From contig NZ_JAALXT010000002.1 in the NCBI RefSeq assembly GCF_011634775.1, positions 930,001-994,000 of the forward strand: a stretch of DNA of 64,000 nt. The letters run 5' to 3'. This document shows, one piece after another, positions 9,578 through 20,000 of this stretch. Source of the DNA: Thalassoroseus pseudoceratinae. GTDB lineage: Bacteria > Planctomycetota > Planctomycetia > Planctomycetales > Planctomycetaceae. The translations under genes and the position numbers were made by a program. The number at the start of each line of letters is the position of its first letter. Position 1 is the stretch's first letter. Below the pieces are notes generated by a model. The model saw only the letters and a program-made list of their open reading frames with translations, was not told where the DNA came from and did no database searches.

Positions 9578-10405
9578 CTACTCGTGTGTGTGTTCGGGGC
9601 CGGGGAAACTTCCGTCACGGACTTCGCGGATGTATTCCTGCGTGGCGGTGGTTGCGATTTGATGTAAGTCCGCGTAGCGTTTCAGGAATTTCGGTTGAAA
9701 TCCGGTCGTGAGACCGAGGAAATCTTGGCTGACGAGAACTTGCCCATCACAGTCTGGACCGGCTCCAATGCCGATTGTTGGAATGGTCAAACTCTCGGTG
9801 ATCTTATGAGCGATGTTTCGAGGAACCATCTCCAAGACGATTGCGAACGCACCGGCGTTCTGAGCCGCTTCGGCGTCCGCCAGAAGTTGGGTTTCATCCC
9901 GTTGGATTTTCCCCATCGATCCGACCTTTCGGACCGATTGTGGTTTGAATCCGATATGAGCCACCACCGGAATATCCGCTGCCGCGAGAGCCTGAATTGT
10001 GTCGGCTTGATTGACACCACCTTCCAACTTCACCGCTGCCGCTCCGCCCTCTTTGAGTAAGCGTCCCGCGTTCCGAACGGCGTCTTGCGGTGATTCTTGG
10101 AAGGACATGAAGGGCATATCCGCAATGACCAAACACCGCTGCACCGCTCGTGAGACCATTTCGGTGTGGTAGATCATTTCATCGACTGTGACGGGCAGCG
10201 TGGTGGATTTTCCCTGCACAACCATGCCGAGCGTATCCCCGACGAGAATGCTGTCGATTCCCGCATCATCGAATAGCCGTGCCCATAGGAAATCGTAGGC
10301 CGTGACCATGGTGAGCTTCCGCCCCTGCGTCTTGGCCGCCACAAACCGAGGCACGGTCATTGGTTTCGTCGATGGCGTTGGCTGATCGGCAGCAGATGCG
10401 GACAT
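9578..10405 (-). CDS. panB: 3-methyl-2-oxobutanoate hydroxymethyltransferase
   Basis: A 275-residue cytoplasmic enzyme of pantothenate synthesis; it adds a hydroxymethyl group from methylenetetrahydrofolate to ketoisovalerate to give ketopantoate. Family blocks are clear: MVTAYDFLWARLFDDAG, the metal-binding VGDTLGMVVQG, DMPFMSF, KLEGG, VVAHIGFKPQS and the catalytic glutamate in IVLEMVP. IGIGAGPDCDGQVLV near 215 is diagnostic. ATG 10405 follows GGAGGAG by ten bases; an upstream TTG at 10414 is too close to that site. No panC nearby. Confidence 0.97.
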   Translation of the reverse strand: MSASAADQPTPSTKPMTVPRFVAAKTQGRKLTMVTAYDFLWARLFDDAGIDSILVGDTLGMVVQGKSTTLPVTVDEMIYHTEMVSRAVQRCLVIADMPFMSFQESPQDAVRNAGRLLKEGGAAAVKLEGGVNQADTIQALAAADIPVVAHIGFKPQSVRKVGSMGKIQRDETQLLADAEAAQNAGAFAIVLEMVPRNIAHKITESLTIPTIGIGAGPDCDGQVLVSQDFLGLTTGFQPKFLKRYADLHQIATTATQEYIREVRDGSFPGPEHTHE

Positions 10406-11155
10406 AAATTGCAAACTCCTCCAGCGGTGATTTTCTCGCTGCGGTGGTCATTGGCCAATGAAATGATGGAAGTCGAACGCCGCATCACCTCGTTATTAAG
10501 GATGTTATCCAGAATGATACGTGCTGGTGTCAGTATCGAAATCGCTTCGTCCAATCGCAAGAGCCAGATTGTCGAGCATAATTGGAAATTGTAAGAACGC
10601 ACATGCAATGCTATTGCAGCAAAAGAGTACGGCCAAAAAACACCATGTGTTGCAATTTGCTACGGTTGATTTCCTCGCGGTTGCCGAGGCAGATTTCGTT
10701 TCAGAATTTTAAAGTGAATCTGAATAACGGTTTATGGTCAATGTTGTAGCTGGTTTCTTAGTTCGGCACGAGGAATGCATATTTAGGTGGCTGTCGCAAG
10801 GCAAGCGTTGGCCCGCACTTGTCTTGTTGGCAAAACCAAAACGCCGTCATTGGTTGTATACCTTTGGCGGTGTTTTTTTTATGCGCGATGAAATTAGCAG
10901 GGCGGTTCATCGGACATTTCCCACTTTGGTTGCTCCCGTAGGTGGGGGCGATCGTTGAATGAATGTTCCGCAAACTCGAAGTCCGCGTTGAATCGGTTTG
11001 TCAAGATCAATCCTTTTGTTCCAGTTCTACCGGCCGGTCGGACGATAACGTCTGTACGCATCACTTCGGATGCGCTGAGCTGAAGCCATCTGCATCTTGC
11101 GGCATGGATCGCACTGCTGAACAATCGACAACGGATTTCCGGGGGGAAACCATTC
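10406..11155. other. Intergenic region upstream of panB and the secreted protein
   Basis: About 750 bases between divergent genes. A run of eight to nine T at 10872-10880 follows a poorly paired CGCC/GGCG stem, at best a weak terminator. GGGGGGA at 11141-11147 is the ribosome site of the next gene. Several 60-85-codon frames occur on both strands but none has a ribosome site plus recognisable residues. This may be decayed sequence; I see no convincing gene. Confidence 0.4.
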
Positions 11156-12295
11156 ATGGGAACGTGCCGAAAAAAAGCACGGGGAAAGTCACTATTCCTA
11201 CGTGCCGCCGCAGCTGCCGGTTTGAGTTGGTGCCTATTGACGCCAGGATCGGCGAAAGCTCAATTTGCTCCGTCCGCGGGGCCGAATGCCTATCCACCGA
11301 CCGTTTCGGATCCGTCCGCGGGGCTGTATGACCCATCCGGCTATGCCAACCCCGGAATGGCCGGTGGGGATCAATTTGCAAGTGATCCCTACGCGGCTGG
11401 CCAAGTTGGTCTCGGGAGTGAAATGCAAGGGATGGGCGGACCGCAGGGCCCAGCACCGGGGCCAAGTGCGAACGTTTTCGCGGGTTCGAACGCGGGAATG
11501 TATAGCGTAGGAGCTTCCGTGTCTTCCGGCGATAAGATCTGGAGTGACCTCCGGGATTTCCAGGTCGGCGGATACCACATTGAGGATCAGACGTTGGTCG
11601 TCGGTGGGGGCACGCTTGCCCTGACCTACGACGAACGGTATTCCATCGCCGGGCGATCACTGCTCGGGGGGGCCATTAACGATCATTTGGATGACTCCTT
11701 CCATTACACCGGAGACTTGTTCGCAGGCTACCGTGCCGAGTTGACCATGGAACACTGGTTCAAAGCCGGGGTTCTCTACGACTACCAAGAAGAGTTCAGT
11801 CGTGTCGGTCCGCAATTCGGTGCGTTGCTTTACGCCAATGGTCAACATCCGATTAGCGTCGACGTCGCTGTTAGCTATGGCAATGGTGATCCAATCACGA
11901 CAGGCCTATCTGGACAGCTCGGTGAGGTCGCCGGAGTTTCGGATGAAGACATCCAAACCCGTGTGGGGACCTTTATCACCCCAAACATTCAAATCGGTGG
12001 AACGGCGGTGTGGAGTTTCTGGGACAGCGAAACCTTTGAAGATTACGACGGCTTCGGTGGGTTCCTCACATTCACGCACAACTTCTGCCAACTGACTCTC
12101 GACGTCACCGCGAGTGATGACGAGGTCAGCGGGTTCGCAAACTTCGCTCTGACGACGGATGCATTCGTTCGTGCCCGTACCCGCGATCGTGGTACCGGCA
12201 TCGTGCCGATGGTCCATCCGCGTGACTGGCTGACCCGCCCGGTGATTCGTGACATCACCGTTCGCACACAATCAGTTCCAACGAACATTCCGTAA
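11156..12295 (+). CDS. Secreted Gly/Pro-rich protein with a predicted beta-rich C-terminal domain
   Basis: A 379-residue protein, not recognised as a named family. Residues 1-36 are a signal peptide (cleavage near AKAQFAP). Residues 37-120 are low complexity, rich in Gly, Pro, Ala and Ser. Residues 125-345 alternate hydrophobic and polar residues with many aromatic and Gly turns, such as LDDSFHYTGDLFAGYRAEL and VAVSYGNGDP, which suggests a beta-barrel like the planctomycete outer-membrane BBP-type proteins. Good ribosome site (GGGGGGA, eight bases). A strong hairpin follows at 12385. Function unknown. Confidence 0.75.
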   Translation: MGTCRKKARGKSLFLRAAAAAGLSWCLLTPGSAKAQFAPSAGPNAYPPTVSDPSAGLYDPSGYANPGMAGGDQFASDPYAAGQVGLGSEMQGMGGPQGPAPGPSANVFAGSNAGMYSVGASVSSGDKIWSDLRDFQVGGYHIEDQTLVVGGGTLALTYDERYSIAGRSLLGGAINDHLDDSFHYTGDLFAGYRAELTMEHWFKAGVLYDYQEEFSRVGPQFGALLYANGQHPISVDVAVSYGNGDPITTGLSGQLGEVAGVSDEDIQTRVGTFITPNIQIGGTAVWSFWDSETFEDYDGFGGFLTFTHNFCQLTLDVTASDDEVSGFANFALTTDAFVRARTRDRGTGIVPMVHPRDWLTRPVIRDITVRTQSVPTNIP

Positions 12296-12384
12296 CGGTC
12301 GATTTGATCGAATCGTCGTCACCGCATTCCAATTTGGTTTGCCCTCGCTTGATGGCAAGCCCGAAATCGAACGGAACGAGAAAA

Positions 12385-12418
12385 GAACAGCCACGCGGTT
12401 TCTGCCGCGTGGCTGTTC
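12385..12418. terminator. Perfect 14-bp hairpin between convergent genes
   Basis: GAACAGCCACGCGG at 12385-12398 pairs exactly with 12405-12418 around a six-base loop. On the minus strand the stem is followed by TTTTCTCG, so it looks like an intrinsic terminator for the TadE/TadG-like pair, and possibly a bidirectional one. Confidence 0.75.
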
Positions 12419-12456
12419 GTCGTTTGACTGTGTGCTCTTGGGATTCCACAGGCAAT

Positions 12457-13758
12457 TCAAGGACAAATGAAGTTGCCAATCCGGATGAGAGCGGTATCGC
12501 CGGTATCGCAATCGTATCGTGCTGTGCTTTTCGCACTGATTTCGAACGGACCGACGGGAATGCCGAATAGGTCTTGGCAAAGACTATCAACCATCACCGT
12601 TTTCTGTGCTCTCACGGCTGGTGTCGATCCCGCGGCGCCTGCGATACTTGCTTCCGAGTAATCGTTGTTGATGCCGTCATCTTCAAAGGTCGTGGTGAGT
12701 GTTTCAGTCGTCATCGTATCACTATCAAAAAACGTAATCGAAATGTTCAATCCGGCAATTCCGATCGCGTCGGCGTCGTTGTTATTGCCGCCAGTCGCGT
12801 CAGGGACTGCTGGCGGGTTCAATCCGTTGACAGACGCACCGTAGCGGACAAAGTCGGTGGTGTTCATATCGCCCGTCGATGTAAACGAACCATTGGCGAA
12901 GTGGATCGTGAGAGTGCGAAACCGCAGTGGTTGGCCGGTGACTTCGTCGGACAAGGTCATGCAGATGTCCCCGTTAGGATTTGCCAGCACCGGCATCGCA
13001 GGGCAAAGCCAGACGTTCGGGGCAACTACGGGATCCGGGTCAAGACCGCGAACATCGGATGGGGAAACGCCGTTGTTCCGATTCAATGCATCCGGACCAA
13101 CCGTGTTGCTGTTCGAGACCACGATGTCTTTGGTGATATCGAAATACGGTTGTTGGTTCGAATTCTGGACCATGAATTCCGGAATCGTGATGGAGACGGA
13201 CTGAATGGAAAGATTCGGCGGGCCGGAATCGTAAAAGATGCCAAATAGACGAGGTTCGGTGTTCACCAAGCTTCCGTTCCCCATGCCGCCACTGGGTTGG
13301 GCGGCGTTGATCAGAACGCTCGCCGGCACACATCCACCGGGTTCGCCTGCATCGAATACAAACGGCGGAGACGTCGTGGTAATGGCTCCAAAAACCAAGT
13401 CACCGGTGCAACTGGCATTCTGATTCGGGCCCCCCGCGGCAGAGTCATCGAAGTTTTTTTCCAGGACGAGTTCTTCGCCACGGATCAAGTTCGCTGCGGC
13501 CAAGGCTTGACCACGTTCACGGGCATCTTCGGTCTCGTTGCCACCGTTTTGGCCCCATTCTTTGACGCTCGCCAACGCTGCTGCTTCCAAGGCTTCCTCA
13601 AGTTCGACACGCGCGAGCCACAATCGGCCGATATCAATCACCAGGCAAAGCATGATGACGAAACACGGAGCGGCTGCGATCACCCAGAAGGCGGCAATGC
13701 CTCTGCGTTGATGTGCGGGGAAGAACGATGGAACCGCAAGACGGCGGCGTGAAATCAT
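12457..13758 (-). CDS. TadG-like Flp pilus-associated protein
   Basis: A 433-residue protein. The N-terminus RRGIAAFWVIAAAPCFVIMLC is a single membrane helix preceded by Arg-Gly, as in the TadG-type putative pilus-assembly domain. It is followed by LARVELEEALEAAALASV, an amphipathic helix typical of TadE/G pseudopilins. The remaining 370 residues are acidic, Asn/Gly-rich and probably extracellular. It starts nine bases after the stop of the TadE-like gene, so the two are co-transcribed. No tad ATPase, secretin or prepilin peptidase gene lies in the window. Confidence 0.8.
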   Translation of the reverse strand: MISRRRLAVPSFFPAHQRRGIAAFWVIAAAPCFVIMLCLVIDIGRLWLARVELEEALEAAALASVKEWGQNGGNETEDARERGQALAAANLIRGEELVLEKNFDDSAAGGPNQNASCTGDLVFGAITTTSPPFVFDAGEPGGCVPASVLINAAQPSGGMGNGSLVNTEPRLFGIFYDSGPPNLSIQSVSITIPEFMVQNSNQQPYFDITKDIVVSNSNTVGPDALNRNNGVSPSDVRGLDPDPVVAPNVWLCPAMPVLANPNGDICMTLSDEVTGQPLRFRTLTIHFANGSFTSTGDMNTTDFVRYGASVNGLNPPAVPDATGGNNNDADAIGIAGLNISITFFDSDTMTTETLTTTFEDDGINNDYSEASIAGAAGSTPAVRAQKTVMVDSLCQDLFGIPVGPFEISAKSTARYDCDTGDTALIRIGNFICP

Positions 13759-13767
13759 GATCGGAGC

Positions 13768-14277
13768 CTATTCCTCGTAGGGAAATGTGGTCGAGAGTTC
13801 GACTCGTCGACCAGCGATTGTGAACCCAAATGTTCCTAGAAGATCTGGTGTCAGGGTAGAAAGCTCGACACACACCGTGACGCGAACGGAATCGGTTGGG
13901 ATGGCTGGATCGTTTTGCTCGGGGCACGTTCCATCGGCTGCGGAGCCGTTTCCGGCAACCGTGTGTTGCAACCGAACTCCGGCCGAGGCGTTGGCCCCAA
14001 ATCCCGCCGTCTCCAACTGTTCGTCAACGATCGCCCGCAATGTGGATGCCACCGTTGCGGTGTTGCCGGAATTCAGTCCGGTCGTTTCAGCAGCGACTTT
14101 CGCTCCCGTTCGGCTCGCCAACTTGACTTGTTTCATGTTGGCCAGGATCAGCCCGAATTCGATCACCGCTGCGAGGAAGATCATCAAAATCGGCAACGAC
14201 ATCAGCAACTCAAAGACGACGACCGCCCGTCGGTTTTGTTGCTTGGTCAATGAAGATGAATTCCGATGTCTCAACAT
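13768..14277 (-). CDS. TadE-like pseudopilin
   Basis: A 169-residue protein with a basic N-terminus, then RRAVVVFELLMSLPILMIFL, a hydrophobic helix containing the Glu typical of TadE pilins. It continues with GLILANMKQVKLASRTGAKVAAE, as in the TadE family. The C-terminal part is a small extracellular domain with three cysteines. GGAGGAA lies just ahead of ATG 14277. It is the first gene of a two-gene unit with the TadG-like protein and is divergent from a second TadE-like gene at 14751. Confidence 0.85.
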   Translation of the reverse strand: MLRHRNSSSLTKQQNRRAVVVFELLMSLPILMIFLAAVIEFGLILANMKQVKLASRTGAKVAAETTGLNSGNTATVASTLRAIVDEQLETAGFGANASAGVRLQHTVAGNGSAADGTCPEQNDPAIPTDSVRVTVCVELSTLTPDLLGTFGFTIAGRRVELSTTFPYEE

Positions 14278-14750
14278 GAATTTCCTCCGAGACGGCTAAC
14301 GGAATCTTTTCCAACCATCACGGGAGCAGACGGACCTTTGAAAATGGATGCTCAACCCCAATGCATTCTCCGTGCCGAAATGCCAATTGTCACGGTTTCC
14401 CGCAAGTCGCGTCGGTCAACCAATCCATGGGTGTATGCTTCCGTTGACAATTCCGGTTTCAGCTTCGCGATTGTGTTGTCAGTCCGACGCAATTCCCTGT
14501 GGATGCAGTCTCAAAACCGGATCGGCACAACACTTGCTAAACTTGGGCATCACCGGCATTGATCCAAATGGCAACGGCTGCGGCAGACGAATGCGGACAG
14601 CCGTGACGTTTTATCGTCGCTGAAAATCACGTGGATCATGTATGAACACAGAGTGTTAACGGCCGGGAACACTTGGTTACAATTCTTCTCGCATGGTTAA
14701 CAACGGCTATGGTTTCACGACCGAGGCGACGACGAACCGCAGGGACAAAC
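14278..14750. other. Intergenic region between divergent TadE-like genes
   Basis: A 473-base gap that should carry promoters for both pilin-like units. Frames at 14266-14623 on the plus strand have no ribosome site and no family content. No hairpin or repeat stands out. Confidence 0.4.
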
Positions 14751-15296
14751 ATGCGACGATCAGTCGATCGCATGGAGGTTTCTAAGTTCCGCAGTCAGAG
14801 TTCCAAGCGAAGTGGCGTTGTCACGCTGGAATTCATCTTGGCTTTGCCCGTCCTGCTGATTGCGACGCTTGGAATCTTCGAATTCGGTTTCTTGGTTCTG
14901 GTAAATCAAGCCGTCAGCTCGGCAGCGGTTGAAGGAACTCGTGAAGCGGCCAAAATCGGAACGACCCCCGATGAAGTTGCGGAAACCGTTCAAGAGTTCC
15001 TGGCGGTACACAATTTGACGTTCCAGACCGATGGCACCAACACCACTGATCCAGTGAGAGTGACGATCGAAGGCACCCTTGTTAATAGCGATCCTCATGC
15101 CGGAGAACGTGGCAATACAAGCATCACCTACACGCCCAACGGGCCGAACGTTGATGCCGACGAGGTGCGGGTTACCGTGTGCGTGGAAGTGACCGACACG
15201 AACGGGATGTCGCCCGTGCCCGATTTGCTGGCCACGTTTGGATTTTCCCTGCAAGGCCGAATCTTCGAAGCCAGTTCTCGGACGGAAATTGAATAA
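14751..15296 (+). CDS. TadE-like pseudopilin
   Basis: A 181-residue protein. After a basic N-terminus comes RSGVVTLEFILALPVLLIAT, a TadE transmembrane helix with its Glu. NQAVSSAAVEGTREAAKIG follows, the usual small-residue amphipathic helix. The C-terminal region has VRVTVCVEVTD and PDLLATFGFSLQGR, closely echoing the VRVTVCVEL and PDLLGTFGFTIAGR of the divergent TadE-like protein, so the two are paralogues. AGGGA precedes ATG 14751; longer frames upstream lack support. Confidence 0.85.
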   Translation: MRRSVDRMEVSKFRSQSSKRSGVVTLEFILALPVLLIATLGIFEFGFLVLVNQAVSSAAVEGTREAAKIGTTPDEVAETVQEFLAVHNLTFQTDGTNTTDPVRVTIEGTLVNSDPHAGERGNTSITYTPNGPNVDADEVRVTVCVEVTDTNGMSPVPDLLATFGFSLQGRIFEASSRTEIE

Positions 15297-15828
15297 TGGA
15301 AAACCTTTACCACGATTTCGGCCAATGGCTAATCAAGTTCGCTATCGGCTCAATTTGTTATCTGGCGCTTGGTTCTTTGATCATCTACCGGATTCGTCGA
15401 TCCGGGAAGACAAGCGAATAGGGGGCACAATGCGGTTTCGTTTGTCGCGCGCTGCTGACTGATTCGTTTTATAAAATCCGTCGGGAGTGATTAAACTGAG
15501 AATTGCCAACGCTGACAAACTTGGTTATTCTCGACCGCAAGAAACCCGTTGGGCGTTCGATCGAATGGATCGAACTGGAAGTCGGTGAGAATCCGACACG
15601 GGACCGCCGCTGTGTGCAAGAAGGCGGCCGAACACGATGCCACTGCAAGCTGGGCTTGTGGGAAGGCGTTCGGCAACCGTTCGACTTGCGAGTCAGAATA
15701 CGGCCCAACCGGTTTGCCAGGATATGCTTCGGATTCAAGCGTCCTTGGGAGGCATTGTTGAGTGCGCACGGTGTCTGCGCGATTGCCTTTCCGCAGCCGA
15801 AGTTCTTGGCGCTGAAAGGACCGGACTG

Positions 15829-16854
15829 ATGTCTCGCTGCTTCTCTCCGTCGCGTATGCTGCGCGGCCGTAACTCCTCAATGCGAGGAACGTCATCGCAA
15901 CAGCGTGGTTTTACGTTGATTGAGCTTCTTGTCGTCATCGCGATCATCGCTATTTTGATCGCATTGCTACTGCCGGCGGTTCAACAAGCTCGCGAATCTG
16001 CACGACGTCTGCAATGTAAGAACAATCTCAAGCAAATCGGGATTGCGTTGCACAATTACCACTCGAATTACCGCAGTTTTCCGCGAGGCGGTTACGGTGG
16101 TTCCCTGTCCGCCACCAACGCGTCGAACGCGACGGTGAAGAATTCGTCACTCACCCTCAGTTGGGGCGCTGCGATATTGCCGGGGATGGAACAGAACAAT
16201 CTCTACCAGCAGATCAATCAAAGCGAGTGGTACGTTCACGCGGATAACATCCCGGTGGGCCAAACAGTGCTCACCACGTACATTTGCCCCTCGGTTCCGT
16301 CGGGAGAAATGCTCAAGCCGAATGGTGATCAGCCATCATCGAGCACACTGTTTGCGCGGACCGACTACGGTGGCAATTACGGTGAACGCGGTTTGCGATG
16401 TTATCCGGCGACGAATTGTCAGAATAGCTATGGGAGCGGGACCGGTTCCGCAGCTTATCGGGGCATGTTCCCGTTGCTTTCGTCTCCGAGCGTCGGCATT
16501 CGCGATGTCACCGATGGAACGTCCAACACGATTTTCGTCGGTGAGGCACCGGAAGGGATTCATTCGATCTGGATCGGACACAAAAACGTCTTCGACCAAA
16601 GTGCCCCGTTGAATGAGCGTTATGCATCCGCGGGTGACACCAGTTGGCAAGCCTGTATCACGTTCGGCGGCACCGCGAATCCGCCGGGCAAACTCGGCTG
16701 CGATTTTGGTCAGGAGTTCCACAGTTATCACAGTGGTGGCTCGCAGTTCCTGCTCGTTGATGGATCGGCACGATTCGTGAGCGAAACGATCGATGTAATT
16801 ACACTCGCGGCATTGTTGTCGCGGCAGGGCGGTGAAGTCGTCGGCGACTTCTAG
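15829..16854 (+). CDS. DUF1559 prepilin-like protein (H-x9-DG)
   Basis: A 341-residue protein of the DUF1559 family, which is greatly expanded in planctomycetes. A short basic leader precedes the type IV prepilin motif GFTLIELLVVIAIIAILIAL, where cleavage after Gly would be made by a prepilin peptidase. LPAVQQARESARR and CKNNLKQIGIALHNYH follow. The C-terminal YHSGGSQFLLVDG is the H-x9-DG signature. AAAGGA is eight bases before ATG 15829. The role in planctomycetes is unknown but is presumably in surface fibres or secretion. Confidence 0.93.
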   Translation: MSRCFSPSRMLRGRNSSMRGTSSQQRGFTLIELLVVIAIIAILIALLLPAVQQARESARRLQCKNNLKQIGIALHNYHSNYRSFPRGGYGGSLSATNASNATVKNSSLTLSWGAAILPGMEQNNLYQQINQSEWYVHADNIPVGQTVLTTYICPSVPSGEMLKPNGDQPSSSTLFARTDYGGNYGERGLRCYPATNCQNSYGSGTGSAAYRGMFPLLSSPSVGIRDVTDGTSNTIFVGEAPEGIHSIWIGHKNVFDQSAPLNERYASAGDTSWQACITFGGTANPPGKLGCDFGQEFHSYHSGGSQFLLVDGSARFVSETIDVITLAALLSRQGGEVVGDF

Positions 16855-17037
16855 ATCGTATCACGGTCTTTGATGTCGGCAGTGGCTGCGAGAAAGAACA
16901 CCGCGATGAAGAGTCATTGACTCGATCTGCACATTTCCCGTCGCATCGACCACGCAGCTGACTTGTACGATCGCCGTACGCACAAGCAATCGGCTTTTGA
17001 TTCCTATATTTTAGCGATTTTCCACAGGATTGATTTT

Positions 17038-20000
17038 ATGACATTGACGCACTGGCTGAAGAATTTGCTGCCCGGACGCGTTCCCAATCGAATGGCACGT
17101 CGTCGTGCGAGTCTGCAACAAGTTGCGGTGGCATGCGTTGAAACACTCGAAGAACGAACCCTGCTGACCGCCGTGGTCGATTTTGAAGATATCCCTCTCG
17201 ATGCGGAATCACACTTCAATGGGCCCGATCCCAATGGCACGATTGAACAAGGTAGTTTCGGTGATGTTCAGGTTGGGAAGATCGAGAGTGGCGGGGTTGA
17301 GTTCTCCAACGTGTACGACCTGACTTTCGGGAGTTGGAGTGGGTTCGCGGTCTCCAATGAAACCGACACGACGACGCCCGGCTTCGGGAACCAGTTCAGT
17401 GCCTTTCCTGGCACTGGAGTCGGCGCAGGAGCCGACAATTACGGACTCGGTTTTGGGCACATCGGCGGTCTGGATTCTACGGACGAAGATCAGCTTCGCG
17501 ACTTGCCGACCATTACACTGCCGGATGGTTATCGAATTGAAACGGCTCAGTTCACCAATACAACTTACACAGCGCTCTCCATGCGGGATGGCGACCTGTT
17601 CACAAAACAGTTTGGTGGCCCAACGGGTGACGATCCGGACTTTTTCAAACTCAGTGTTTATGGCATTGATGCAAGCGGCGAAGCCCTCGGAACGGAAGTC
17701 GAGTTCTATCTCGCCGACTTCCGATTCTCCGATAATTCGCAAGACTATATTCTTGATACGTGGGAAGCACTCGATCTGTCTTCGCTGGCGGATGCTCGTA
17801 CGTTGCACTTCAATCTGACTTCGTCCGATGTCGGTGACTTCGGCATGAACACGCCTGCCTACTTCGCGATTGACAGTCTCGTCTTCCAAACGCCACCGGA
17901 CCCCAATGCCATTGTTGATGCTGGCGACAGTGCGAATGACGGGACGGCTGATGAGTTTATGGTGGATGTCGATGGAACGGATCTCGTCGTGACTGTGAAC
18001 GGTAACGAAGTCTTACGACAGCCGTGGGCCGAAACCGAGTCGCTGACACTCAATGGTTCCAGCGATGATGATTCTTTCACAATCGACCAGAACGATGATT
18101 TGATCGAAATCCCGATCAACATCAATGGCGGTCTGCAAACCAATGCGGATACGCTCATCGTGGATGGCGGAACGTTTGACACGGTTACGATTGATCACAC
18201 CAGTCTTGCAGACGGTTCGCTACAACTTGATTCCGCGGCCATTCAGTTCACAGGCATCGAGCCACTAAATGTGACCGGCTCGACCACTACGAATCTAGTC
18301 ATCAACCTTACCGATGTGCCCGATACCACTGATTTGAGTGTGAGCGACGGTAGCCTCACGATTGAGAGCACTAATGGTTCGCATGGCGACGACCGTCTCG
18401 ATCTGAATGGCGTGACCACAATTTCGATCAACGCCGCCGCCGGAGCCGACACGCTCACGTTTCAAGACATTGCCGTCGATGAATACACGGGAGACTGGAA
18501 CGTCGAAGGTGGAACAGAGATTGATAGCTATGTCGTCATGGCGACGGCGACAGTTGCGCTCTCCAACGGATTCGCTCTTGAGGATGATGAAGAGATCCGT
18601 GTTGATGGCGAACTTCTGCTGCCATCAATGGCGTTCTTGAGTCTCGGTGATCTCAGTCGCCTCACCGGTCATGGAGTTGTGCAGGGCAACGTCGTCGCGG
18701 CGGGAGCAGGCCGTGTATCGCCCGGTGAAAATTTTGGCCAACTCACGATTGACGGTAATCTCGATTTGGCGGGTGGTGAATTGACCATTATCCTGGGAGG
18801 TCAAACTGCTGGAACGGATTACGATCAGGTCGTCGTGACGAACTCGGCAACCGAAGTTGACCTGACGGGGACCACACTATCGAGCGGCTTGGAATTCGCC
18901 CCGATGACGGGCGATGTCTTCACCATTCTCGACAATCAGTCAATGGAGCCGATCACGGGCACATTCAACGGCTTGGCCGAGGGAGCCGAGTTTGAGCTGC
19001 AAAATCCCATTTTGGGGATCACCAGTACGGTGCAAATCAGTTACATCGGCGGAGACGGCAATGATGTCACGCTGACCGTTCTCGAGCCATTGGTCACGCC
19101 GGCGGAAACGGATGTGATTCTCGCTGACGGAGCATTGACGATCACCGACGTTAACGGCGGCGACTCGGATGACTCTTTGACTCTCAGCATTGCCGATGGC
19201 ATCCTTCGTGTGTCCGATCCTTACAACACACTTGCTGGGTCAGGGACCGGAGTCGTAGAAGTCGACGAACATATCATCGAAATTCCTGTCGAAAACATTA
19301 CTGCAGGGATCTCGATTAATACTCAGAGTGGAACCGACCAAGTCACGTTCGATTCCGCATTCGATCTCAACGACAATTTACTAAGCGTCGAAACGGATAT
19401 CCTGAATCTCGATGGCTCGTTGACGACCACCGGTGCAGTCACCCTGAATGCAAATGTCGAGTTGAACCAACCCCTCACAATAACAGCGTCAGCATTAGAA
19501 TTCGCGGGAACGGTGACCGGCATTGGTGACACGGCGGTGACGCTAATCACAGACAACTTGGAACTCGGTGGCAGTTTGGTTGATATTTTTCCAACCCTTG
19601 AGCCACTGACTCCGGGAACTTCGATTGGACTTGGTGGTGCTGCCGGGACATTAAATCTTGACGATGCGGAGCTTGCAAATCTCGGCGCTTTGGGGGCCAT
19701 TATTGGTGACGCAACCAAGGCCGGGACGATCACGCTCGATTCCGCCATCTTCGCTGGTGATGTGACTTTGATCGGTGCACTTATCCTCGGAAATGCTGGT
19801 GTTGATCTCACGGCAGGTGGTGAAGTCCAACTGCAAGCCACAGTTCAACCCGGCGGGATAGAGTCCGTCGGCGAATTGAGTGTGGACTCACTTTCCCTCA
19901 CGTTCGACGCCATAGTGTCGACATTAGTCTTCGACGCAGTGAATGCCGGCAACGCAGGTATTGACTACGATCAATTGCAGATCTTAGGAATTGGCCAGCA

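Noticed and set aside
10849-10880. Stem with T8-9 run as a terminator
   Set aside because: Only four or five clear pairs and a large loop, and no gene ends just before it.
12574-13248. 224-codon plus-strand frame opposite the TadG-like gene
   Set aside because: Arg/Val-rich antisense shadow; no ribosome site.
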